From Amphirosellinia nigrospora (lineage: Eukaryota > Ascomycota > Sordariomycetes > Xylariales > Xylariaceae), in the NCBI GenBank assembly GCA_004123355.1, contig SCHM01000002.1:10451569-10515568 (forward strand): a stretch of DNA of 64,000 bases, given 5' to 3'. Positions 11,801 through 24,677 of the stretch are shown in pieces. The translations under genes were made by a program, and so were the position numbers. How positions within the stretch are numbered: position 1 is the stretch's first letter; each line of letters begins with the position of its first letter. The notes beneath the pieces are model-generated. The model was given only the letters and a program-made list of their open reading frames with translations, had not been told where the DNA came from and made no database searches.

Positions 11801-14800
11801 CCCGTGCAAGTCACGATCGTCTCTAGTTGATCCATACATTTCTTGCCGCCCAGCTCTGTTGTGTTGAAAGACGCTACACGCTGTTATCGGAGAGCTTGTG
11901 TCTAGCCTTTGAATTCATTGTCAGTCTTGTGACACAGTTCCGGCCTCGAGGAAGAAGTCGTGATGCAAATTCCCCCATCCTCCCATCTCTTCAAGATGCT
12001 GGGTGCTGCATGATGCTACAACTCGCCCACAGAGAGCGCGGGCGGTGGTCGCCGAAACATGTCCCAAAGCTGATAAAGCATATCAATTTTTACCTCATCA
12101 TTTTGTCACACTATTCAGATAGCCCAAATTATACGGGGTCTGCATATGCTCACCCATCGCACAGATCTCGAGCGAGATAATTTACGAACCTTGCCCACGA
12201 CTGCGATAACACCAAAAACGCACTATATCTACTAGTAGGGATTATGCCCTGGGATTAACATGTCTTTGTCTGCACAAATCGTGGGGTGATAGTTGGTCGA
12301 GTTCTGGTCTGAGGTGTTGCGCCTTGTCTCTACACCAAACATCTCCGCTATTACTTGCCATGGACCAAAGTCTACAACCGCTGGATATACGGTTTAGCAG
12401 TTTAGCCAAGGCACATTTTCCCGTTTGGGTAATTCTGGGCCCATTTCCAGGGGTTTCCTTGGTTCTCGCCGGTTGACCGTTGAATTGCTTCTACGGTCTG
12501 CCCGCTGATGACGAGCAGCTTGGAGCACCGATTCATCCCTCTTTCGCAAACCTACTCTTCACTTCCTGCCCCCTGCCAAGCGGGCATAGTTACCATACAG
12601 CAATAGGCGGGGTAAACCATGGAATTATTTACTGTAGTGTCACCATGCGACGACAACGACACGCACGCAACGAGACTATGGATATATATCCTAACCGATG
12701 ACACAATAACGAGCATAAGAATGAATGACAACCCTCCGACTGTGTTCACAACTTGTTGGCGAATCACTACATGGAGAGAATGAGTGTCTTGATTGGCTGC
12801 TCCAACCCACCGAACACATACCAACGTGACGTTACATTTTTCAAGAAGCCTTGGCACCCTGTCCGTGTTGTCGGCAATAGGCCAATCAGCTGTCGCCGCC
12901 GACTAGCGGTCACAGGGCGGTATTCAAGTGCACTCGCTCGATCGCAGAGCAGAAACGGCTCCAGGTGAATAGGCCGAGTGATGGGCGATCCCTACTTCTT
13001 GTAGACACACCGAGCGGTCTGAGCCGCGGCTGGCTGTCCAAACCGCTGTGCACCTTACTTAGGTCAGAAACCGTACCTTATTATGTTAGGTACTAGCGGA
13101 CAATAACTTACAGCACACTACTGTACGGGAGCCTGCGCAGGATCAGCTGTCATTGTGCTCACGAAACCTACAGCATTTGCTGTAATGCAGATCATTCGAC
13201 GACTGCATGCCAAGTTGTGGATATACCACTTGTCCGCAATGGCCAGAATAAGCGTACATGGTAAACTACATGCATGGCGATACCCAAGTTAGACGAGGCA
13301 ATGAGGAAGCTATGTGACTGATGCGGCTCAACGCCAACATGCTGCAACACCATCGTACTGCACACCCGCTGTTGCCCAACAGCACAGCTACACAGTGGTA
13401 ACTTCATACAAATATGGAATTATTACTATTGAAGACACAGGTATAGTATTCCAAGAATTCGCATGTTTCACCAGATCCACGGGCCTGGGATGCATCTGTA
13501 CGCTGTCGGCTAATGGCCATGCAAGATGGGCTTCCGAAAATCTACAGAGCCTGTGTTACTCTCTGGCCCTTGTAGGTACTCTTCCATTATCCATTTTACA
13601 GTGCTCGTGAGTTAAGTGAGAAGTTGGCTCACTAACTGCGTATAGTCGTGCTCGCGCATCTGAATCGCATCCGCTATCACCCCATCAAGCTGTTCCGGCG
13701 GCCTTGTACGCATTCATGTTCCGGTTTTAACCTATCGAACAAGCATGACCGAGAAGCAAGCATCTGCTTACGATTATGTTTGTCTGCAGGTGAAACCATC
13801 ATGAACGCCACTACTTAAAACGGTCTCGGCGGCTCCGTCATCGCAAGTACATTTCCTTAATACATGCGTCGCTCGGATACGTCGGTGGGCTTTATAGTAC
13901 GACTTGTGTACAATACTCCTCTCATGGTACGGTATGCAACCGCGTTAAGTGGTAAGTTGTACCGCGTAAGGAACACACGGGCCAGCCTTATTTGTGCTCG
14001 AGACCCTTTTCGCACAAGTGGACCTCTGAGGATGCCAGTTCGGAGGGGTTGGTCTGAGATAGCCAGAGTCTGGCCAGAGTTCATATCATGCCATCGGGAA
14101 GACCGTTCGATGTACTTTTTGTCGTTCGCGGTCCACCTGATAAGCTAAAGAGAGATAAATTGTTAGGATCGGATTTCTGTCCCCTTTGTTGAAGTCTGCG
14201 GTACAAACATACTGAGGGGCAATTTGTCTCGACCCGTTCCTGATCCTTCAACCGCTCACTAAAGACGTGCGGCGCCTCTGTGGCTAGTGACTGGCTAGGA
14301 TGCAGTCGTTCGAAGTTGATTTTTTGGCATTGATCGGCATACCGGCACGGACAACCGTCCAGATTAGGTCGAAGGCTATCTAACTACACTAATTATCATA
14401 CGTGATAATAACTCATCGTTAGCAATGAGATCTTAGATATCTAGACTTCTTTTTTTGATCCGCAAAATCCGGACCCGCATTAGGCCAAACAACCCAGCGC
14501 CAACCCAACAAAGAGTAATGTTGGCTTGCTGAGTAACATGCCGAAAATGTGCCGCAGGCTTACACAACGCCTGTTCTATGAGCGTTTGTGGGCGTAAACC
14601 ATTTCCTCTCATTCCCGCATACACACCGAGTGATGTGAGGGCGCCATTACGTTTCCAACGGCAACAACACTTCGACCACCCTTTTGACCGTCGCGCATCC
14701 TACAGCCACCAAGCGCTGGCATATTACCTTTCTCTTCTCGCGCTTTCTATGAAGCTATCTCTTGGCAGTAGCAGGTGGATCTACTTACGTTAAACAGGAA

Positions 14801-17800
14801 TTTAGGTTGCCTTGCCCTATCTAACCAACTAGTTATGAAATTGCACTAGCCTCGGGAGTACCGAGGCACAAAGGAGCGTTTGGACGGCTCATCCATGCAC
14901 GCAATTTCAGGCCTCAGCCTCATCCCGCCAGGGGTAGATCGAGGTGACTGAGCGGGGGTTCTCCAAGACCCAAGATCCCCCACGTCGATCTTTACTATCT
15001 TCCTATTCTTGCCCTGTGTCAGCCACAGAGGAAAGTAGCATTACAGTGTGTCGCTACCGTATCCGATCAGGATCCGATAGGACCCTGAACACCGAGTGGA
15101 TTCGCAAGATCTTAGCTCCGAGTCGCTTCAGGGATCTCACCTCTTTGTCATTTTACCCAACTTTGCTTGACAAGTCACCTGCTGGGGTACCATCATCTTT
15201 TTTTGCCAATTAGGCCCTCTACTTGTCCATTAGTAAAAATCTGGGGAAATGGACGGCCTAACCTTGATACCGGCTAGCCTGAATGTCGACCACACCCATG
15301 TCCGAGTGCCGAGACATATCAAAAGGGACTTTCACCGATGCGGTATAAATCAATGTGAGCGAATATACTGAACGCCACATATGCATCTAGCAAAGCGGGT
15401 GACGATGAGGCAAGACAAGGCAAAACAGATCACGTCACGTCACCTCGTGTCATAAGGGCGACCTACCCAACCCGTTCTTGTTTTAACGTCCAGCCTCGCA
15501 GGCAAGGTGCCATGAAGTCATCGACGGCACCAGAGGGTTCGTTACATCTTGCTCGTTACTCTTACGGTACCGCATTCTTCCTCCTGCATTACCGAAACCG
15601 GCCACCTCCGCCCACACCAAATCAAGATCCTCCTGGTTTGTGCTGCAAGCGCTATGCCGCTAGCTTCAACCTTTTCGGCCCGTCCTCAAAAACCCGGGGT
15701 AGGACAAGGGCATCAGTAGTCCCGGTACGGCGCATCGGCGGCGAACAACAATGTACCGGTCACTCATAAGCTTATCAGGGGTAATTTTGTACGTGGGCTC
15801 TACTTTGGGGGCTAGACAACAGAAGTGGGTTTATTACTGGCGCGCAGGCGGAGCAACTGTCAAGGTACCTTGTTTCAAGTACCGCCGGCATGCAGAGTTG
15901 AGATCATCGTCATCACGGCCGAGATGCTGGACATGAAACTTGGCCTCGCTCTTTCGCCCGCTGCCTCCCTAGTGAGCCTGGCTGTGGCTGGGGGTCAATC
16001 TTAAGTCCATGTGACTTAAAAATAGTTTGGTAGTGTCGGCATCACATGCTAGATGCCGATGATGTTGTAGTTCATCCGAACTGTTTGGATACTCACTGAT
16101 TCTATGGCTCGAGACGTCGCAGTCACAGTCCTCGTTAGGCTGAGTTGTTGCTGTTTTTACCACGTACAGTTAACGAGAATGATCGACTCAAGGGTTCTTG
16201 CGACTCACCTAAAATAAATTCCGCCTTCCTATCCGAATTGAGGGCTCACACATTACCGAGAATGCGCAGACGTTTTGGACATGGCCAAATATTATCCTCG
16301 GAACCCTAGAAAGCCACGATACTGCAGGTACTGGATTGACAGGTCTCGCAGGTAATAATTACATACAGGACCGGACTGTGGCATGCACTCCACAGAAACT
16401 ACTGTACTCCAGGTTCTATTCAGATCATGGCGGTCTAGGTCCTATTCAAACTACAGGTTAATATTACGTACAGGTTTTTGCGAGACGATTTCCAGTGGTA
16501 CTTAGGCCATCTTCTACACCTACTTTTCCCTTGTCGCCCACTTCGTCGCTTTTCGCGCGCCTAACTAGCGTCAAACCTGGAGTATGGGAATCACACCTTA
16601 GTGTGAACTGTCTGATTACTTGCCTTTGATAGTACAGTAAGTGAGTATAGTAGTTTGATTATATTGCTCAACGTAATGTTCTGGAAATTTGTGGCGTCTT
16701 CGAGAATAAAAAACCGCCGGCATCAACGCTGTTGACAACCAGGACTAGGTGTCGTCTAGGCGCGGGAAGAAGAGACGAAGAAAATTTCGAAGGATCTAGA
16801 CATGCTAAGTTTCACCCAAGGTGAAGAAGCATGAGGGGCCACTTTGATGCCTTTGGACCTCCGAAAGCGCCGGTCTTCGATACTAATTTACGTTAGGTGC
16901 TTGTTCGTCAACAAGTCTAATTGAGCCCTAAAGTAAAGTGGCGGAGGACGAGGTTACTTACCTAGAATAGGAACACTAGACCAGATATCGCGAAATCCAA
17001 GAATGGCATGCCGCCTTTGACGCCATTGCCTGACCGAGGTGGTTTCCTATTTGGATTAGAGAGGCAGAGACAAGGACTAAGTGTAGAAACTAAACGGTTG
17101 CTCCCCACCTCGAATGCCGGATCGTATAATCTATAAGGGCTAGTATAGATAGACTAGTATAGGCAGACTACGATAGTATACTATGTTGAGCAGACGAGGC
17201 GCATGCGAGGGTCCCCTTCTGTCCCCTTCTGTCTGGTACTTACTGTCGAGGTAGACGCTCGCTACCTTGTTTTCTCATCCCAAGTCTTCTGCATGTGCAT
17301 GTGCGTCCGTCCCACGCATGTATGTCTAACCTAGTTATGTACGTAGGTAGGGTATCTTGGGTATGTATGCAGGAGATGTTGACGAGATTTTTTTTTTGTC
17401 CAATCTAGTCTATCAACCCGGAAAATCATCGCATTTCGGAAGCCAGCTGTTTTACTATGCTGGCGGCGCAGGGGGAATGATGGGTTTTGCGACGTTGCCG
17501 CATGACGTTCGCTGTATTCCCCGAGATTCCATCGGTCGATTCGTCGGCCAATATCCCACCATCATACATTGAGATGCGCGGGATGCCGGAGGCCAATGCG
17601 GTATTGTGGGAGGGGGGGGGGATGCGATACCGTTGTCCGTTTACCGCACACGGTGGTGGGAATCCCCTAACAGACCAGGCCGATGGATGAAATGTCTTTC
17701 GGACGAAAGGCAACTGCGCTTTTTTAGATTATCGGGTAGGTAGTCAGCAACAGCTGGATATGAAACGCGGCGAAGATAAACAAGTCAAAGCGGTCAAATT

Positions 17801-20800
17801 TCGCTTTTCGCCAAGACCGCGGTCCTGTCTGTCGGGACGAGAAACTAAAACTCCGATAGAGAAAGAAAAGGAGTCGGGACCGTCTAACAAGGTAGTAGGT
17901 AGTTAGTAAATCGTTACCAAGCATCGCCGTGATCTCTCGCGCATTGCCGACGGAGATATATTGTTTAAATTGCTGACGTTTGGGAAACCGGGATCCCCGC
18001 TGTTTAAAATAGAATGTCACACCTAACTATCTTGTCCAAGACACCACAAAGGGCCTGCCCGCCGTGATTCTTCGGAGGGCTCATCCCGGCCCGCCGGCGC
18101 AAACGCGCGCAGGCATCACGCCTGTTGCGCTGGGCCTCGCCCGGAGACACGCCACGATCGTATGACGGCCTGTCATCCCCGGACGGACGGTGAAATGAAT
18201 CGCTGCCTCCCAATCGGAAAACGACCAGACTGTGTGTGTTTTCTGGGGTTGGAAACGCTGGATCGGTTTCGTTTTAGTCTCGGCCGAAGAAAACTGGGTG
18301 AAATGTTTATTCTGTACTACATCCTTGAGTAATATCAGTATTCTGGCATCTTGACTTATGGCGTCGTCGCGGGGGTTGTCCTTGGAGGCTTTAATGTGAA
18401 CTCTACCAATGAAATGCATCTTCAGAGCAGCCTATCACGACTTGCCTTCGAGTGCCGTAAGCAAATGCAGTCATGCATGGTTGTATCTTCACATTAGATA
18501 ATAGCGCTTCTTTCTGTTAGTGAGAGGAGACGTTGTATTGGTTATCATGACACAGCTGTGTTTCCCTGTGTAGAACTTCCTGTGATATAGGGACTATTGT
18601 ACATTCAAACAATGTGATAGAACATACGTAACCTAGGTTTGTGTCTCGCAATCTGCAACTTCTCCTATATTTCTAGTCTTATGTGTGTGTGTTTGATCTA
18701 TCTATCCCTTGCCTACACGGGGTATGGAAAACATGGCATAGTTAAAGGGGGCAATTTGACTTTAGAAGTGCGTCGACTGCTTTGATAGTGTTTTTATTGT
18801 GTCGTGTAACTAAGTACTTAGGTAGGTAATAAAATATAACGACTTAACTGTCTTCCAAGAAAACGTAACAGCAGCTTCGAAACGGAAAATCGCACTTCGT
18901 CAAGCGCTTCATTTCGAGAGCATATAATACTCCGAGGCACGACAATGCAAAGTAAGCTTTGCCAATTAGCTTAAGACTGCTGCTCGTCGAATTTCTATCA
19001 CAATGCATGTAACACGTTATTGGCGTAAGCGTTTCTGTAAGTATAAAACTAAACTTGAAAGTAAGCACAGCAGGATGCAGGATATGTTCTCTTTTCACCA
19101 CCGAAATAACATCATCTCGTGACTTTTATCATATCGTCGTGTGGAGCGGGGGGTCATAACACCTTACGTATCATCGCCTTACGCAGGTACGTGCTCGCTT
19201 AAGCCCAATAACATCATAGCGCAAGTCACGCACTTGGCTTAGACCATACAATCATGAATAATACAACTACTTTCAGGCCACCGATATTGATGAGATGCAC
19301 GAGGCATGGAATAAGCATCGTGGTAGTGACTAACACATTCCTAACCCTTACCCTCTCCATGGAATACCTACACCGCCAATTCCTCGTAGATGGCATGTCT
19401 ATCCGGAAATTTACTAGATGTATTTACGTTTGCTACCATTAAAGAATACTCTGAGGGAAATACAAGCTTGCCACGTGCCGAGAACAATTCACCACCAATA
19501 CTTCCAGCGTGCCAAGGAACCCACTGTGATAATGTAGCATTGGATTGGACCTCATCCACTTGGGACGTCGGTAGATAATCAATAATGCTATTTTCTAGCT
19601 TCGGAGAGCCAGCTGAAAGTATTCGGACATGAGAAGCCAAAACCAACGATGAATAAAGTAGATGCCTCGTCCGGGCTATATCATGGGTGTATACTTGTGG
19701 TAACGAGACCGTTCTATAGGACCTGAATAAGAAATAACCCGTAGATGATGTCCTCCTGCTAACGAGACATGTGTCACGATGCCGTCTCCCCAGCTCCTCT
19801 GGGGCAAAGGAGTGCGTATGTAGCTGGGGATAGGAGACTGGCCTACGGCACAAAGGATTTTAGACCCTTTGCATAACAACAAGTATCGTAGAACACCCGT
19901 ATACGAAGATCCTGACAACATGAAAATTGGATGCAGCCCTTGAAAAGACATAAAACTAAAAGGACTTGATGAATATTCACTTATATGGATGCACGACTAT
20001 AAATGATGCCATGGAGCTGTGAAAGGGACAAGAACGTTCTACATATAAACTGACCTAGTTTACGAAGGTGTATCGGATGTGACAACACGTGCTCAAGACA
20101 TACTAGTATTAGTAGTTGATATAATTCCACGATCAAGTTCCCTCATTACTGCCCGGACAGGATTGGCACCTGCTCAGGAAAGGACAATATCCATTAATCC
20201 AGATCAAAGGCGGGCGGCCTACATCAACCTCGCAGCCTGGTATGCGTCCCATGTAAAACAGTTATCTTAAAGCGACTGAGGCAGTCAACTCGATATCCAC
20301 CTAGGCGAGTGCTACACTCGGTGACCCCCGACCAACTCAGTCGCGCGAAGTGTTGTTGAGTAGTATTGTCAATGAAGGAGTCGTCTTCGGTTCTGCTATA
20401 CTCGGTAGCAGTCATGGAGGTTACATTAGCTTCACGTCGCAGCAAATAGAAACGCAGATGGACAGAGAGAGCTTGATAGAACTTTAATTCAACGGTGATG
20501 AATCTAATATACACCCCGAAAGTTTGCTGTTGTGCGAAAGGCTCTAAAACGCGGTTATAGGTCATAGGCCTAAACATTTCTCTATTGCGCAGTCTCAAGT
20601 CTCATAACCGGGACCTGGACGTCGAAGGCTTTTTCTTATATCCAAAGAAAATGTATAAATAAATGACATAACAAGATAATTATAGAAGTTGGTGAGTAGT
20701 AAGGCAAGCCCCTTTTAAGAGGTAGTATGGTAAAGTATACTTCAACTCCCAAGGTAACAGCGGCCGCATCCGAGTTTTGGCGTAGCTGGGCTCCTTTCGC

Positions 20801-21693
20801 CCTCGTATTCGGTCGTCTTATGAAATAAAGTTCTGCGCCTCAGCTCGTCTCAACGACCGGTTTGCGGTGTTCTCGTCCGGGGCTGTTCTCGTGAACAAGG
20901 CGGGTATAGCCGTTCTCGGGCCAGCTTGGGATCTTGTCTCAGTCCTTGCAGGAAGCGTTATCGAGTGCTAAGTGCTCTACGATATTGGGGATAGGGTCGG
21001 CAGGCGTCTGACTATGGTGTCAGAGATTCTTAGACATCGCAAAGTTCAAACACATAAGGGTATGAGCACATTGGTTTGTGTTTGCTCACGATCCTGGCAA
21101 CCTTGGCGAGAGGGGATTGTTTTTAATGCCTCTATTGTTCGGATTTCAGCTAGAATTGATAAGACACAAGTATATTCCTCCTATACTACCGGTAAGCAGG
21201 TGTCAAATACTTGCCATTTCCCCTGAGTGATATGTTCTTCTATTCCCAGGTGGATGGAGTATGAATCTATGTTCTTGACAAGTTCGACGAGATGTCGACC
21301 TAACCTAGACTCTTCATCTCCCCCTCCTACTCAACGAATTACGGATAATGAATGTTTAGCAACGGTCAAGTAGGCTAGAAATCCTGGACTTCTTCCAAAA
21401 TCCAAATGTATCGATGTTAAATCTACTACATACGATAAGCCATTGCTAACGATATCCATTTTTTTTTAAAATAAATATCTCTCTTATACGAGGTCGCCTA
21501 AAACAGGGCACATATGCCGTTCAAAGACAACAGAAGATCAAGACGAATCGGACGAGTGATTGTGATCGGTAAACAATAACCCCTTGTCCTGCTTATGTCA
21601 TAACACCAGAGTCGAAATACCTACTAACTTACATGAAGAACTACCCGGCATTTCGGGAGCCAGCAGGAGTAACGAGAGTAGAATATACCCGTT

Positions 21694-21710
21694 GAGACAC
21701 TTCGTGTCTC
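21694..21710. repeat. 7-bp inverted repeat with TTC loop
   Basis: GAGACAC and GTGTCTC flank TTC. It is a small stable hairpin in DNA without a nearby supported gene; the role is unknown. Confidence 0.5.
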
Positions 21711-22259
21711 CGACACATGTCAAAGAGAGGAACGAAGAACATCACGAGGCAACGACATGACTGTTAGAATAATACTCAAAGCCGATAAACAGCCGCTACG
21801 GATAATCCGGGGCCCCTCGCACAGGTCAGCAACTCTTTTAAAAGAGATAGCTGATTAAATGAGTACCCTAATATAAGATCCCTATGCTATGTCAATCTTG
21901 TGTATACACACAAATTATTCCAGCAAGTCATAAATAACAATAGACAAGGACCATAATGGTAGTAGGGTGTCTGATCCTGTCGACCTGAAGAGCACGAGCT
22001 CGAGTCTTAGTGAAGGGACGTCGGTACATCGCAACGATCGCGCATGACCTACGGGGAAGGAAGCTGAATTGCAGTTACCAATAAGGTTCATTGATATCTC
22101 ATCTCTCATCAGCAGCAGCCTTCTTCAGCTATATTTATATCGAAACCCGTTATATAGATAGGAGCATAAGCATTTAAGATACTCTCGAGCAGTAACACTC
22201 CCGCGTAGCTAGGATTCAGCACAGCCGTAAGACGTGAAAATAGATAAGGTCAGCCCTCT

Positions 22260-22720
22260 CACCCCCAGACTTCCGGTTCGAAAGTTCTCAACATACTCAT
22301 TCAGGAACTCCCTCTGAGTATCGTTCGCAGCGTATTTCGAGGCCTTGTTCAAATTATCGCACATGCGCACCAAGTCAGCGGCATGATCGCCCTCGACTAG
22401 ATGAACCTCTACTAAGGCGTCGAGTGCGTCGAGCGGCCGCGCCACCTCGGTTGATTCTATCGAGGCTTAGTATACTTATAGAAGTCAATCAATGCTGGTT
22501 ATACCTCTTGCGATGGACTTACATAGTAGTTCCCAACGTTAGACAGGAAGGTAGCTGCGTACTGGAGAAACGTAGACACATCGTCTTCACTGACACTCTC
22601 CCATTTAGCAAGCCGCTGCCAGTCCCCGTCACAGAACTCTCGGAGCCGCATAATGAAGCCGAAAATTGCCAGCGATCTCCAACCGATATATCTGGGCTTG
22701 TGCCGCCATTTTGGTCGCTT
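22260..22720 (-). pseudogene. Dipeptidyl peptidase III relic, N-terminal part
   Basis: Reading leftward on the minus strand, pieces match the N-terminal half of DPP III (peptidase family M49, a zinc exopeptidase that removes dipeptides). One exon reads IFGFIMRLREFCDGDW and then LQYAATFLSNVGNYY, ending at 22523 with a clean GTAAGT donor. After an intron remnant the next piece reads GDHAADLVRMCDNLNKASKY and ANDTQREFLNEYVENFRTG. The stretch that normally links these two pieces is missing, and the frame also shifts upstream near 22690. The homology stops abruptly at about 22260-22266, after FRTGSL. The continuation of the protein is found 6.8 kb away on the other strand at 29025. Intron remnants argue against a retrocopy. 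It cannot encode a working enzyme. Confidence 0.85.
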
Positions 22721-23845
22721 TAACCCCCCGCACTGTCCTCAATATATAGTGTGGAGTTGTGCTATTCGACGTGATGCATTAAATGGTCAGACAGGCCTTG
22801 AAGATGAAGGCGAGGCTCCCGTTGTTGCTCAGGCGGGGGTTTGAATGATGGTGTGGAGGGTTACAGCATGTTGGTTGAATTGTGTGGCGCTCAGTCAGTT
22901 GCACTGCATGCTGTTAAGATGATAGGTAGAAAAGGCGGCAATCTTCTCATCGAAGTTCGGTGCCTCTTGAGTTGTTCGTGGGATTTAAATATATTGTCGA
23001 CCATGTGGCCTGTCAGTGGCTTCCACAGAGACGAGATGTACCGATTGGCGACGGCCAACACATGAAGACGAATAACTAGGCGTCTAGTTTTGACCCCAGC
23101 TCCTTTAATACCTAAAGAGTATTATCGGATGTCGTCGCGCGATGAGAGGTACATATGTGGGTATATGGCTACTATCGTGGTTTGAAGATATGATAGACTG
23201 GTATATAATGTATAAGCAAGTTGCTTAAAGGTTTAGATATTCTTATATTTCCCTTTGGTAAGTGTAGGTGCCCTAACACATCGTCTTTGTAGTATTCATG
23301 ATGTCGACGCTCTTTGCCCGAACGGTTGAAGCTATAATATCAATAATTGGGCATATTGGCACTGAGCCCCAACACTCTAAGGTCCGTAGGCGATAAACTT
23401 ATGCCGAAATATCAAGGCGATATTATGTATCGAGCAAAAAATAGTCATGGGATCATATCATACGTTTATAAAAGGGATCAACAGGCAACACAAGAAAACA
23501 AATCACATATCGTTAGAAGTGGACAAAAAGAGGATCGAATCGAAATAGTGGTATTGATCTAAACAAGTGGTCGTATGGCCCATACAGGCTTTTGTGGAAT
23601 GAATCTCATTCAATCCCGGGGCGATTACATCTTGGCCACCCTAGGGTATCGTCAATGCAAACATTAGAATTTGGCTCATAAACTCAGAACTTCGTCCACC
23701 ATATCCTCATCTAGAACGCATGGTTCAGCATAGAGGACTTACTCCTTCGCAGGAACAGCGACTATAGCATACCGAGTTAGCTCATGTCAAGATAATATTC
23801 AGTTTGTTCTAGAATCAGGCACACGTTCTCGGGCCGGGAGCCAAC
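22721..23845. other. Intergenic between DPP III relic and GPx gene
   Basis: No protein family was recognised in this stretch. If it once held the first exon and promoter of the DPP III gene, these are no longer recognisable. Confidence 0.45.
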
Positions 23846-24677
23846 TCAGGCAGGAAACGTCTGGGTTTGGTAGGGTAAAAAGGGTATAGGGGGTTGGGAT
23901 TGCTTACTCTGCTCCTTGATGGGCTTCTCAAGAGCCTCGGGCTTGGTGGTGGAAGCCCAGCGACCCTTGACCTTGCCGTCACGGCCGATGAGGAACTTCT
24001 CGAAATTCCACTTGACACGCTTGATGCCCAAGACACCAGCCTGCTCGTTCTTCAACCAGTTCCAGACGGGCTCCGGCTTGTCACCGTTGACCTCAACCTT
24101 GCCCAAGATGGGGAAGGTGACGCCGTAGTTGACCTGGCAGAACTCCTGGATCTCATCGATGCTGCCGGGGTCCTGGCTCGCAAACTGGTTGCAGGGGAAA
24201 CCGAGGATGACGAAATCGTCGGGGTTGGAGGCAGTGATGTCCTTGTACCTGTTTAACGAGGTTAGAATAAAAGTAAGGAGAGAATACTGGATAAAATATA
24301 TTTGTGCAAGTATGAACGGTTGCCCGCGAGAGATATTCTCGTTACACAGACGTGTCATGGCACATTGGGATGTAAAATCGAGGGCGAGGGCGAGAACTGT
24401 GATAAGGGACTTTAGGGGTTTACTTACAGCTTCTCGAGGCCAGCGAACTGGGGAGTGAAGCCGCACTTGGAGGCTGTGTTGACGACGAGGACGACCTTGC
24501 CCTTGTATTCGGACAGAGGCTTGTCAGCGCCGGTCTCTGTTCGACGGGAAAGGACGGGTTAGCGAACGGTGTCGAGTTTTTGCCTCAGCTCTCTACTGTG
24601 GCGGCATCAGGAGCTATCAGGAGCTGTTACTTACTGTCCTTGGGGGTGAAATCCCAGAAAGAGGTAGCGGAAGCCAT
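23846..24677 (-). CDS. Glutathione peroxidase family thiol peroxidase
   Basis: Cysteine-type GPx (yeast Hyr1/Gpx3-like) that reduces hydroperoxides, probably using thioredoxin. Exons: 24677-24635 (starts [14 protein letters not shown]), 24536-24428 and 24248 leftward; the introns have GTAAGT donors. The three family signatures are present: [12 protein letters not shown] with the peroxidatic Cys in place of selenocysteine; [14 protein letters not shown]; and [16 protein letters not shown] with the active-site Trp-Asn. A second Cys in [13 protein letters not shown] fits the resolving Cys. The length fits the family. The C-terminus is uncertain: the frame reads on to a stop at 23846, but a GTAAGC donor at 23907 could lead to a short last exon. 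The gene lies inside the inferred inverted block yet its frame is intact. Confidence 0.9.

Larger units (their letters stand above)
5401..22259. other. About 17 kb without a supportable gene
   Basis: No frame in this stretch gives a protein I recognise, and almost all open frames are under 100 codons with stops in every frame. The longest is 161 codons at 19368-19853 on the minus strand. It contains a protein-like part (SQWVPWHAGSIGGELF), but I could not name a family. Small structures are present: a perfect 11-base inverted repeat at 8803-8830, a short hairpin at 21694-21710, short direct repeats around 17130-17190, and a run of ten G at 17612-17621. The DNA could be decayed genes, old repeats or true intergenic DNA. 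I saw no long terminal repeats, transposase or reverse transcriptase signature. Confidence 0.55.
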
